Shown here in pieces: positions 6,516 through 12,426 of a stretch of DNA of 12,543 nucleotides. Position 1 is the first letter of the stretch, and each line of letters starts with the position of its first letter. The position numbers were made by a program, and so were the translations under genes. The stretch is taken from NCBI GenBank assembly GCA_012031475.1, contig JAAUTJ010000073.1:1-12543 (forward strand). Reading direction: 5' to 3'. The notes below the pieces were generated by a model. The model did not search any database. It saw only the letters and a list, made by a program, of their open reading frames with translations, and was not told the origin of the DNA. The stretch comes from Leptolyngbyaceae cyanobacterium SM1_3_5 (GTDB lineage: Bacteria; Cyanobacteriota; Cyanobacteriia; Elainellales; Elainellaceae).

Positions 6516-7918
6516 CCAGCGATCGCGGCTTGAATGCCATCACAGCCAGTCGGCACAACACCGGGAACGTGAAACCAATCTTTTGGACTGCCGGGGATCG
6601 GGTTGATTAACCACAGTTCTCCGCCTTGAGTGCGGGCGATCGCACAGGCAATTAGTTCCAACAGTGGCGATTTGCCGCCTGTGGAGCCAGCCACGACGCG
6701 CACTCGCGGCACAAACTTCTCACGCACCACCTGCTCGAACTCTGCCGCGCCATAGCATCCGAGTTCCTGAAAGCGATCCGCGTGGCGAGCAGGGGCGATC
6801 GGCTCACCGCTGGATGTCGCGATCGTCCCGATGGTCGCCGCTGGAGTTGCAGCGCTGGTGTGGGTCGAGGCAAGCCGCACTTTGCCGCTCTCAGGTGTGG
6901 TGAACAAATCCACACTCACGATGAAATTGCGCGTGTCCAAGATGAAATCGAGGGGGCGTTGCGACAATCCCCACAGCCCTAAATGCTCACGGTGCTTATC
7001 GAGTTCCGACTGTGCTAAACGAGTGCTGTCGGCATTGCGATCGACTTTGAACTTCAGCCGCCAGCCACCGGGAAACAGGACGGACTCGATCGCATCGAAA
7101 ATTACGCCCGCTTCCCCAAAGTGCTTGATGATGCGGTTGCCAATGTCATCGATCGAGGTTCCGCCCCGAAATAGGCGGGGCGCTTCGAGTTGCGCGATTT
7201 GTTGCTGCTGCTGCACATTCGCCGCTCGCAGATCGTCAATCGATCGATTCACCTGGCTTTCCCAGTCTTTGAGATCGGTTTCGTAGGAATGCTGAATCTT
7301 CGGCAACGCTTCATGCTCGATCGCATAGAAATCGCGTCCAGCCTGCTTGTTTTCCTCAATCAGTTTTTGATTTTCAGCCGTCAAATTCTCAACTTCAGCC
7401 GTGAGTCGATCGACTGCTTGCACCAGTTCATCCACCCGCGATTGCTGTTTGCCCAACTCGGTATAGATTTTTTGCTGTTGCTCCGCTTTCCACTCCTCAG
7501 ACTTGCGATTTTGCACACCCACCAAGCGCGATCGAATCCGATCGACCTCCTGTTTGACGGCGATGTGGTTTTCTTTGCGATCGGCGCGTTGGTAATGCTG
7601 GTGAGTGCGATCGAGTTCAATTTGCGCTTGGTTGAGCCGTTCCTTCAGAGTTTGCACAGCACCAGCGGTTTGATTGGCCGCAATCATCCACTCTTGCGAT
7701 CTGCCCTCAGCCGCATCTAGTTCCGCCTGCAATTTCGCAACGCGCCCTTGCAGCTTCTCAACTTTGTTCTGGGCGTCAATTGCGGCTTGGGTCGTGAGCG
7801 CTTTATCGGCGTACTCCTCGTCTAACTTGGCTTGGAGCCGATCAAGTTCCGCTTTGACTTTAGAGAGGTCAAGTCTCAGTTCACCACTGCGATTCCGCTT
7901 TGACTTTAGAGAGGTCAA
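6437..7918 (-). CDS. gene C fragment 2: coiled coil and Walker A half of the ATPase
   Basis: This 493-residue frame opens only at a TTG inside the duplicated block. Residues 20-245 are heptad-rich coiled coil (AELDRLQAKLDEEYADKA; LQGRVAKLQAELDAAEGR). Residues 250-400 form a domain (RLFRGGTSIDDIGNRIIKHF; GWRLKFKVDRNADSTRLAQS) resembling the region preceding the motor in FtsK-like proteins. Walker A AGSTGGKS is at 410-417. After GIQAAIAGW the frame runs out of sense (AKLTQNSSAVAMIYLELL) and stops, while the true continuation lies one frame over. Confidence 0.65.
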   Translation of the reverse strand: MTSLKSKRNRSGELRLDLSKVKAELDRLQAKLDEEYADKALTTQAAIDAQNKVEKLQGRVAKLQAELDAAEGRSQEWMIAANQTAGAVQTLKERLNQAQIELDRTHQHYQRADRKENHIAVKQEVDRIRSRLVGVQNRKSEEWKAEQQQKIYTELGKQQSRVDELVQAVDRLTAEVENLTAENQKLIEENKQAGRDFYAIEHEALPKIQHSYETDLKDWESQVNRSIDDLRAANVQQQQQIAQLEAPRLFRGGTSIDDIGNRIIKHFGEAGVIFDAIESVLFPGGWRLKFKVDRNADSTRLAQSELDKHREHLGLWGLSQRPLDFILDTRNFIVSVDLFTTPESGKVRLASTHTSAATPAATIGTIATSSGEPIAPARHADRFQELGCYGAAEFEQVVREKFVPRVRVVAGSTGGKSPLLELIACAIARTQGGELWLINPIPGSPKDWFHVPGVVPTGCDGIQAAIAGWAKLTQNSSAVAMIYLELLISPSLP

Positions 7919-7939
7919 GTCTCAGTTCACCACTGCGAT
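7847..7939. repeat. 46-bp tandem direct duplication inside gene C
   Basis: Bases 7847-7892 are repeated exactly at 7893-7938, with one extra matching base at 7939; mismatches begin on both sides (7846/7892 and 7894/7940). Since 46 is not a multiple of three, the second copy shifts the frame: the reading goes RSGELRLDLSKVKAE then SQW-stop, while the other copy repeats RSGELRLDLSKVKAE and continues into the coiled coil. Loss of one copy would restore a continuous gene across this junction. Confidence 0.95.
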
Positions 7940-8111
7940 CGCGAGCAACCGCGACTGCTACCGTTGAGCCGATGCCAAACCCATAGGAGAGGAGCAAGGG
8001 TGTGAGGCGGCTAGTCGGGTTCGTCCAATAACCAAATAGGAAGGCGAGCGCCCCCATTGTGGAGACGGAACCACCGAGAATTGCCAGTTGGTGTTTGAGC
8101 GTGAGTTTCAT
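7881..8111 (-). CDS. gene C fragment 1: two-helix membrane anchor
   Basis: This 76-residue piece starts at ATG 8111 (MKLTLKHQLAILGG). It has two hydrophobic helices (STMGALAFLFGYW; LLLSYGFGIGSTVAVAVA), then RSGELRLDLSKVKAE and an immediate stop (SQW). The last 16 meaningful residues are repeated at the beginning of the next fragment because of the duplication. No clear Shine-Dalgarno precedes the ATG; instead a strong hairpin (8136-8173) lies 25 bases upstream. Confidence 0.6.
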   Translation of the reverse strand: MKLTLKHQLAILGGSVSTMGALAFLFGYWTNPTSRLTPLLLSYGFGIGSTVAVAVARDRSGELRLDLSKVKAESQW

Positions 8112-8135
8112 GGCTTGAAAATCTTCTACAAGGGG

Positions 8136-8173
8136 GCTTCATGCCCCTAGAAGTGGCTCTAGGGGCATGAAGC
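8136..8173. repeat. perfect 16-bp hairpin between genes B and C
   Basis: GCTTCATGCCCCTAGA (8136-8151) and its exact complement (8158-8173) flank the six-base loop AGTGGC. It starts 8 bases after the stop of gene B and ends 25 bases before the ATG of gene C, reading leftward. The stem is strong, but no T run follows on the minus strand (after it comes CCCCCTTGTAG). It therefore looks like an mRNA processing, stability or attenuation element, or a small palindromic repeat, rather than a classic intrinsic terminator. Confidence 0.85.
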
Positions 8174-8180
8174 AGGGGGA

Positions 8181-9116
8181 TTAGGCGTAGCTCAGCTTTT
8201 GACGCGCCTCGGATGCGCTGTTTTTGAGCAATTCAAACTCGGCATCGAGCTTTTCTTGAATCACTGGCCGGATGCGAACTTGATGATCGACATCAAGCTG
8301 CGAGTTGGCGTTTTTTTCGCGCTCCAGGTTGGTTTTGATTTGCGACCCTCGGAAGCGCTCATCGAGCGATCGACCTTTTTCTTGCAAGATCGAAACTTCC
8401 TTGAAGCCATTCGTGCGCGTTTCGGCATTCTTGGCAGTTCCCACTTCGTAGGCCACGTCTGCCGCTTCCATTCCCACCAGGTAGTTGACCTGTGCTTTAC
8501 GGAAGTTCACCATTGCGATTGCGACGTTGAGCGTGACACGGCTTGCAATCACCGCGCCTTTCGACTTCTCTTCCATCAACTCCAGCGATCGATTCTCTAG
8601 CTTGACCGCATTGAGTTTGTTGTTGGCACAGAGCGATTCACGCTGAAATTCTGCGTCGTCAATCTCAGGAATTGAACTGGTTGAAGGGCGATACAAATCC
8701 GTTGGCATTGAGCCAACAAAATCCGGCATCGCAAAGTTGAGATCGGGTGCTTCTAGCACTTGGGCTAAGCCGTCGATTGAGGGCAGATCAGGCCGCTCCG
8801 ATCGCTGGACGGTAGGCGGAGAGGGGAATGGTCTGATGTTCGATTGCGGCTGAGTTTGCGTCTCTGACTGCGGCGGCGTGAAATCGAAGTTTACATCGGT
8901 CGGAAAGTCGGGAGCGGGTTCGGGTTCGGGTTGGTTTCTTTTGGCGCGTGGCATAAATTCTCTCCTGATGGAATGTGGGTAATTAGTTACCGAAAAAGCG
9001 CGATGAATTTCGGACGGCGGCACTTTAGCGGACTGGCTGGGACTGCTGGGAGTCGCAACGATTAACAGCAATGCCGCCAGTGCAATCAATGTCCACAGCG
9101 CTGAATTACCGCTCAT
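8181..9116 (-). CDS. gene B: proline-rich helical protein, with optional N-terminal membrane anchor
   Basis: From ATG 9116 the product is 311 residues. It opens with a hydrophobic helix (SALWTLIALAALLLIVAT, residues 5-22). ATG 8954, 54 codons further in the same frame, has its own Shine-Dalgarno (AGGAGAG, five bases away) and begins MPRAKRNQPEPEPAPDFPTD. The remaining 257 residues are a Pro/Gln-rich region followed by a long helical domain (ENRSLELMEEKSKGAVIA; IQEKLDAEFELLKNSASEAR). The ATG at 9116 overlaps the stop of gene A as ATGA. Either the gene has two starts (anchored and soluble forms), or a small membrane ORF has become fused to it. Family not recognised; it sits between a helix-turn-helix-like gene and the ATPase gene. 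Confidence 0.7.
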   Translation of the reverse strand: MSGNSALWTLIALAALLLIVATPSSPSQSAKVPPSEIHRAFSVTNYPHSIRREFMPRAKRNQPEPEPAPDFPTDVNFDFTPPQSETQTQPQSNIRPFPSPPTVQRSERPDLPSIDGLAQVLEAPDLNFAMPDFVGSMPTDLYRPSTSSIPEIDDAEFQRESLCANNKLNAVKLENRSLELMEEKSKGAVIASRVTLNVAIAMVNFRKAQVNYLVGMEAADVAYEVGTAKNAETRTNGFKEVSILQEKGRSLDERFRGSQIKTNLEREKNANSQLDVDHQVRIRPVIQEKLDAEFELLKNSASEARQKLSYA

Positions 9117-10027
9117 GGGTCTGTCCCTGCTGATGGGTTTGGATGTGGTGGAAGCAGGCGATCGAAGAGACAGAGAGCGCGATCGCCAGTGCAACTAGCC
9201 AGCCGGAGCAATGGGAGCGGCGGCGGGCTTTCCCAGCTTTGCATCAGCGCGGCTAATTCCTGCAACGCCTGCGTGTTCTCGGTTTGGGAATTGCTTAGTT
9301 GCGTCGCTTTTTCCTGGTAGAAGCGCTGATCGAACTTCAATTCCTGCACTTTTTCCGACACGATTTTTTGAGCTTTGCGGGTGTCGTTGAGCTTCTTTTC
9401 CTTGCGATCGATATCCGCTTGCATCGCGTTCTGAACGTGATCGATCGCCTGCACGATTTGATTTGCCAACGCCAGCGGGTCATCGATTTCAATTGCTTCT
9501 CCTGCGAAGGCCGCGAGCGAATAGGTTTGCGGCAGTTCCGGGGCATCCACTACCGTTGCAGCTTTGGTTTCGACGGCGATCGACGGCTGGGTGATCGAGT
9601 CGCCATCTGGGGTGTCGGGTGGAGTTGGAGCGGGGTATTCCTGCCGCGCTGCTAGGAGAAAAGCATCCTCGCGCCCTTCCGCTTTGGCATTCAGAAACGC
9701 CCGCAGAACGGCGATCGCCATCTCATTGAGCCGATAGATCGGTTTGTCGTTGCGGTCATAGCGGGCGATCGATTGGAGTGGGGTTGGGAAGTGCCGAAAA
9801 GCGGGTTCAACTTTTTCTTTCCAGTAGCGATTGCGGAGCGTCGATTCGTCTCCACATTGCAGCAGTTCTGCCGCTTCTTTGAAGGTGTAGGTGCGTCCGG
9901 TCGTGGTGCTGGTGCTGTCCGAGGCGATGTCCTGCGGGCTGGTAGCGGGCTGATCTGCGGGCTGTCCGGGGAAGGGAATGACAATCGAATCTGTGCGCCC
10001 AAAGCTAGGCGCGGTCTGCGTTTCCAT
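9113..10027 (-). CDS. gene A: possible helix-turn-helix and coiled-coil protein
   Basis: This 304-residue product starts at ATG 10027, with Shine-Dalgarno GGAG eight bases upstream. After a Thr/Ser-rich leader, residues about 45-115 (TYTFKEAAELLQCGDESTLR; RLNEMAIAVLRAFLNAKAEG) look like a small DNA-binding domain of excisionase/MerR-like helix-turn-helix type. This is inferred from the FKEAAELL pattern only. A Pro-rich linker follows, then a coiled coil from about 185 to 260 (IDHVQNAMQADIDRKEKKLN; QRFYQEKATQLSNSQTENTQ). The last 40 residues (ESPPPLPLLRLASC...) are low quality; another frame here encodes a basic stretch and a membrane helix. It is first in the leftward cluster and divergent from the ribbon-helix-helix gene. 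Confidence 0.72.
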   Translation of the reverse strand: METQTAPSFGRTDSIVIPFPGQPADQPATSPQDIASDSTSTTTGRTYTFKEAAELLQCGDESTLRNRYWKEKVEPAFRHFPTPLQSIARYDRNDKPIYRLNEMAIAVLRAFLNAKAEGREDAFLLAARQEYPAPTPPDTPDGDSITQPSIAVETKAATVVDAPELPQTYSLAAFAGEAIEIDDPLALANQIVQAIDHVQNAMQADIDRKEKKLNDTRKAQKIVSEKVQELKFDQRFYQEKATQLSNSQTENTQALQELAALMQSWESPPPLPLLRLASCTGDRALCLFDRLLPPHPNPSAGTDP

Positions 10028-10154
10028 CAGTTGTACTCCAATAAATTTGTAGGTTCCGGTAAGCGTCCGGGTTGTTATCCTACGATTTACGTTAGCATGA
10101 TATTGGGAGATTTAGATATTTAGATATTGAAATTTCCGAAGAACTGGAGTAGTT
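10028..10154. promoter_or_regulatory. divergent promoter/operator region of gene A and the RHH gene
   Basis: This 127-bp intergenic stretch is AT-rich next to the RHH gene. TTAGATAT occurs twice in tandem (10112-10119, 10120-10127), immediately followed by the palindrome GAAATTTC (10129-10136) and then the RHH ribosome binding site. Ribbon-helix-helix dimers typically bind short tandem repeats near their own promoter, so this is a reasonable autoregulatory operator. No confident -10/-35 pair was assigned. Confidence 0.5.
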
Positions 10155-10397
10155 GTGATTGAATTGAGATCAAAGCTTATGCAGGAAGAAGACATTTTGG
10201 TAGATCGGCGCAAAAGTCCCGATTTTCAACAAATTTCGGGGCACATTGACAAAAGCCTTGTCAGGCAGTTCAAGACCTTCTGTACAGGTGAAGACATCAC
10301 CATTGCAGAGGCTCTTGAAGATGCGATTGCGCTATATCTCAAGTCCAAAGGGATAGAGCCTCAAAAGCACCCTTCCACCACGCAACAGGGGCAGTGA
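10155..10397 (+). CDS. ribbon-helix-helix DNA-binding protein
   Basis: The 80-residue product starts at GTG 10155, supported by GGAG five bases upstream; an ATG at 10179 is the alternative. After a charged N-terminal arm (LMQEEDILVDRRKSPDF) comes the fold: a beta-strand (QQISGHID), helix A (KSLVRQFKTFCTGED), a turn (ITIAE) and helix B (ALEDAIALYLKSKG), then a polar tail. This layout matches CopG/ParG/Arc-type regulators, used as antitoxins, plasmid copy or partition regulators and operon repressors. No toxin-like partner is obvious. Divergent orientation to gene A suggests it controls the leftward cluster. Confidence 0.72.
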   Translation: MIELRSKLMQEEDILVDRRKSPDFQQISGHIDKSLVRQFKTFCTGEDITIAEALEDAIALYLKSKGIEPQKHPSTTQQGQ

Positions 10398-10410
10398 GGA
10401 GCTAAAAGCA

Positions 10411-10509
10411 ATGGTTTCAGACCGCTTTTACATCAGTTCGATCGAAGAGCATCAGAGAAAAATCAGTCTTGAAGAATGGGCTGAAATGCCTCACCAAGAC
10501 TCAGACTGA
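10411..10509 (+). CDS. 32-residue ORF, possible Uma2 N-terminal remnant
   Basis: ATG 10411 has Shine-Dalgarno AGGAG nine bases upstream, overlapping the stop of the RHH gene, so it could be co-translated. The product (MVSDRFYISSIEEHQRKISL, then EEWAEMPHQDSD) contains KISLEEWAEMP, which resembles the strand-helix that opens Uma2 proteins (xxTLEExLxLPE). The intact Uma2 gene follows 34 bases later. It is either a small real gene or the stub of a truncated Uma2 copy. Confidence 0.4.
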   Translation: MVSDRFYISSIEEHQRKISLEEWAEMPHQDSD

Positions 10510-10543
10510 AGACACAGCCACTCAATTTAAAGGGGCGATCAAT

Positions 10544-11146
10544 ATGACACAAGCGACTCGAAAATTGACATTTGAAGAATACGCCAGTCTGAATGCGGAA
10601 GATTGGGCAAGGCTCGGTCTACCAGAGGGACGCTGTGAATTTGTTGACGAGTGGGAGTTGAACGAATTGCCATCTGAATCTGAGCCAAATGACTTCATTG
10701 CGAATTTGCTGATGGTGTTGCTGGCAAGTAGTGGGGTTGCTCCACTACGGCTGATTCGCCCGCATTCCTGTGAAATAGAGGTCGAAGGCAATCCCAAAAC
10801 GCGCTTTCCTGATCTAGTCATCTTGCGCGAAGAACATCTAAGTTTGACCCAGAAGCGATTGTTTATCCGCTTGCATATGGCGGCTCCTCAACTGGTGGCT
10901 GAAGTAGTCAGTCCTGGTGATGGAAATCGCAAACGCGACTACGAAGCAAAGCGCGACCAGTATCAGCAACGGGGCATCCCCGAATACTGGTTGATCAATC
11001 CGACCGAACAGTCGATCACGGTGCTGAAGCTAGAAGCAGGCGAATACGTTGAACATGGCGTTTTTCAGGGGAGCGATCGCATTCAATCCGAGCAATTTAA
11101 GCAGTTGAATTTGACGGCTGATCAAATTCTCAATACTGGAGTGTAG
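10544..11146 (+). CDS. Uma2 family (DUF820) PD-(D/E)XK protein
   Basis: The 200-residue product starts at ATG 10544 with the family opening RKLTFEEYASLN. The PD motif is Pro89-Asp90 (TRFPDLVILREE), the second strand is LVAEVVSP with Glu120, and the following helix has Lys136 and Tyr140 (YEAKRDQYQQRGIPEYWLIN). These match the Uma2 core. The C-terminal part (ITVLKLEAGEYVEHGVFQGS; LTADQIL) is the usual beta-rich extension. An in-frame upstream extension to 10469 lacks homology character, so ATG 10544 is preferred, though its Shine-Dalgarno (GGGG) is weak. Complete and apparently intact, unlike many neighbours; its biological role is unknown. Confidence 0.88.
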   Translation: MTQATRKLTFEEYASLNAEDWARLGLPEGRCEFVDEWELNELPSESEPNDFIANLLMVLLASSGVAPLRLIRPHSCEIEVEGNPKTRFPDLVILREEHLSLTQKRLFIRLHMAAPQLVAEVVSPGDGNRKRDYEAKRDQYQQRGIPEYWLINPTEQSITVLKLEAGEYVEHGVFQGSDRIQSEQFKQLNLTADQILNTGV

Positions 11147-11247
11147 ACAGTAAGAATGTTTGCCCGCCCATTCCACCACACCTAACGCTGGTTCACAAAC
11201 TCCGCCCGAAAGCGAGAATAGATCGCAGTCGTTCTTGTGGATTCGCT

Positions 11248-11661
11248 GTGGGGAAGTTTGAGGCGGAAAACTACGCCAAGTATGAGGAATTAAAGCAGCG
11301 GCAGATTTGGCTGACAGCTTGGGGTAGTGCTGCGATTGCTGGAGGCGGAATTGGTGCGTTTGCAACGCTGAATCCTGCACTGCTAGTGCCCACATTCGCG
11401 ACTTTGAATCTCATTGGCGACGATCTACAAGGAACCAGTCGAAGAGTTTTGCTGATGCCAGAATTGCTGGAAGCGTTTGAAGTCGAGGATGTTGCGATCG
11501 AGGCTGCGCTAAAACCAGAGGGATTACCAGCCATTGATTTTTTTCTACGATTTCCTGACAAAGAATATATCCTCATTCAAATTCGCTCAGTCGGCAATGC
11601 CAAAGTTGTCTACAACGAGAAACTAGAAGCATTGCAATTTAGAAGCAAAAAGGAGGCTTGA
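11248..11661 (+). CDS. conserved-looking membrane protein, N-terminal part
   Basis: The 137-residue frame starts at GTG 11248 (GKFEAENYAKYEELKQRQIW), with no clear Shine-Dalgarno. A hydrophobic stretch at about 22-56 (LTAWGSAAIAGGGIGAFATL; NPALLVPTFATLNLIG) likely forms a membrane hairpin. A soluble alpha/beta segment follows (GLPAIDFFLRFPDKEYILIQ; IRSVGNAKVVYNEKLEAL). The Asp-strand-strand layout recalls a restriction-endonuclease-like fold, but IQIRS replaces the expected E-x-K, so nuclease activity is doubtful. It stops at TGA 11659-11661 right after C-AAA-AAG, and the natural continuation lies in the -1 frame. Confidence 0.65.
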   Translation: MGKFEAENYAKYEELKQRQIWLTAWGSAAIAGGGIGAFATLNPALLVPTFATLNLIGDDLQGTSRRVLLMPELLEAFEVEDVAIEAALKPEGLPAIDFFLRFPDKEYILIQIRSVGNAKVVYNEKLEALQFRSKKEA

Positions 11662-11960
11662 AGACGTGGCAACCTGATCCACTCTCAGAACTGGCAAGAC
11701 AGGAGCAATGGCTACGCAAGGAGCAACCAGATTTACTCGGAAGCTCGTCCCGCGATCGCAGACGGCCTCTTTGCAAATTGCTTGTTCTATGGGGAGAAAC
11801 GACTTTAAGAGATCACGAAGAGCATTTGTACGTCAAAATAAATGATCAGAACTATTTGGCGATTCGCAAATTTGGCACAGCCAATATTGTGACGGCAAAC
11901 CAAGTAGTTGATTTCATTCGGAGCTACTTAGCTTCGAGGCGCAGCACAAAGACTTCCTAA
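11658..11960 (+). CDS. conserved-looking protein, C-terminal part (same gene in -1 frame)
   Basis: This 100-residue frame has no ATG at its beginning. Its first start-like codon is TTG 11658, with AGGAGG only one base away, too close for normal initiation. The protein (KTWQPDPLSELARQEQWLRK; RDRRRPLCKLLVLWGETTL; HEEHLYVKINDQNYLAIRKF) reads naturally as the continuation of the preceding ORF through RSKK-GGLKTW. It ends with a helix VVDFIRSYLASRR. The two parts together give about 237 residues. A -1 ribosomal shift or one missing A would join them. Confidence 0.6.
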   Translation: MKTWQPDPLSELARQEQWLRKEQPDLLGSSSRDRRRPLCKLLVLWGETTLRDHEEHLYVKINDQNYLAIRKFGTANIVTANQVVDFIRSYLASRRSTKTS

Positions 11961-11990
11961 AAGCGAAACCCCCGTCGAATTTCGACAAAG

Positions 11991-12423
11991 CAGGGTGGTT
12001 TCATTTAGCGGTAGAAAAATGAACATGGTTTGAGATGCGTTGCTCGACCGAAAAATGCCTCAGACCTTGAACTTGATTGAACACTTACAACAAATTCCCG
12101 ACTACCGCAAAGGGAAAGGGAGACGGCACTCCTTGTGGCTCGTTTTGATGCTGGTGCTGCTCGGCAGTTTATGCGGCTATCGTGGCTACCGACCCTTAGC
12201 CGATTTTAGCCAACTGCACTGGTCGAGCTTGTGCGAGTTGCTTGAACTACCGAGCCAGACTCGGATTCCGTCCTACTCGACGTTTCGCCGCGTCTTGCAG
12301 CGAGTCAACTTTGAGGGGTTGATTGAGTTGTTCAACCGCTGGAGTCAGATGTTGATTGAGGTCAATGAGCCGACCTGGGTGGCACTCGATGGCAAAAGCA
12401 TCAAGAGTACGCTGAGCAATTAC
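11991..12423 (+). mobile_element. ISAs1-type insertion sequence, 5' part, interrupted
   Basis: The left end is probably at CAGGGTGG (11991), a CAGGG-type terminus as in ISAs1 elements, 64 bases before the transposase start. The element is cut at 12423/12424, where another insertion sequence begins. Right end and target duplication are outside the window. Confidence 0.6.
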
Positions 12424-12426
12424 TGA
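12055..12426 (+). pseudogene. ISAs1 family transposase, N-terminal fragment
   Basis: ATG 12055 opens MPQTLNLIEHLQQIPDYRKG. The N-terminal ISAs1-associated domain follows (GRRHSLWLVLMLVLLGSLCG; YRGYRPLADFSQLHWSSL), then PSYSTFRRVLQRVNFEGLIE and the first catalytic Asp region WVALDGKSIKSTLSNY. ISAs1 transposases are about 370 residues; this one stops after 123 codons, because the TGA at 12424-12426 belongs to the inserted element. The DDE triad is therefore incomplete and the protein inactive. A TTG five codons upstream (12040) is a less likely start. Confidence 0.85.

Larger units (their letters stand above)
5738..8111 (-). pseudogene. gene C (composite): membrane-anchored coiled-coil FtsK/HerA-like ATPase, disrupted
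   Basis: Four adjacent minus-strand reading frames join into one protein of about 780 residues. Its order is two membrane helices, about 230 residues of coiled coil, a beta-rich domain, a P-loop ATPase domain and a CxxC-CxxC zinc ribbon. Walker A is A-GSTG-GKS (6691-6668) and Walker B is FITVMVDEINA (Asp-Glu at 6431-6426), followed by a TAGQ segment like the polar Gln strand of FtsK/HerA/VirB4 ATPases. The frames are separated by a 46-bp tandem duplication (7847-7939), a likely lost base at CCC 6511-6513, and a likely extra base in the A6 run 6218-6223. The three downstream pieces start only at TTG codons without ribosome binding sites, so independent translation is unlikely. The intact ancestor would be a membrane-bound DNA pump or segregation motor. 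Confidence 0.72.

Noticed and set aside
7190..7720. 176-residue plus-strand ORF opposite the coiled coil of gene C
   Set aside because: Antisense shadow: no ribosome binding site, composition dictated by the heptad-rich gene on the other strand.
8199..8600. 133-residue plus-strand ORF opposite gene B
   Set aside because: Antisense shadow of a better supported gene with ribosome binding site and helical character.
10155..10509. Toxin-antitoxin pair (RHH gene plus following small ORF)
   Set aside because: The 32-residue ORF resembles a Uma2 opening rather than a toxin, and no known toxin motif is visible.
11974..11986. Palindrome GTCGAATTTCGAC as a terminator after the 11960 gene
   Set aside because: One-base loop, six-base stem and no T run; too weak for a terminator call.
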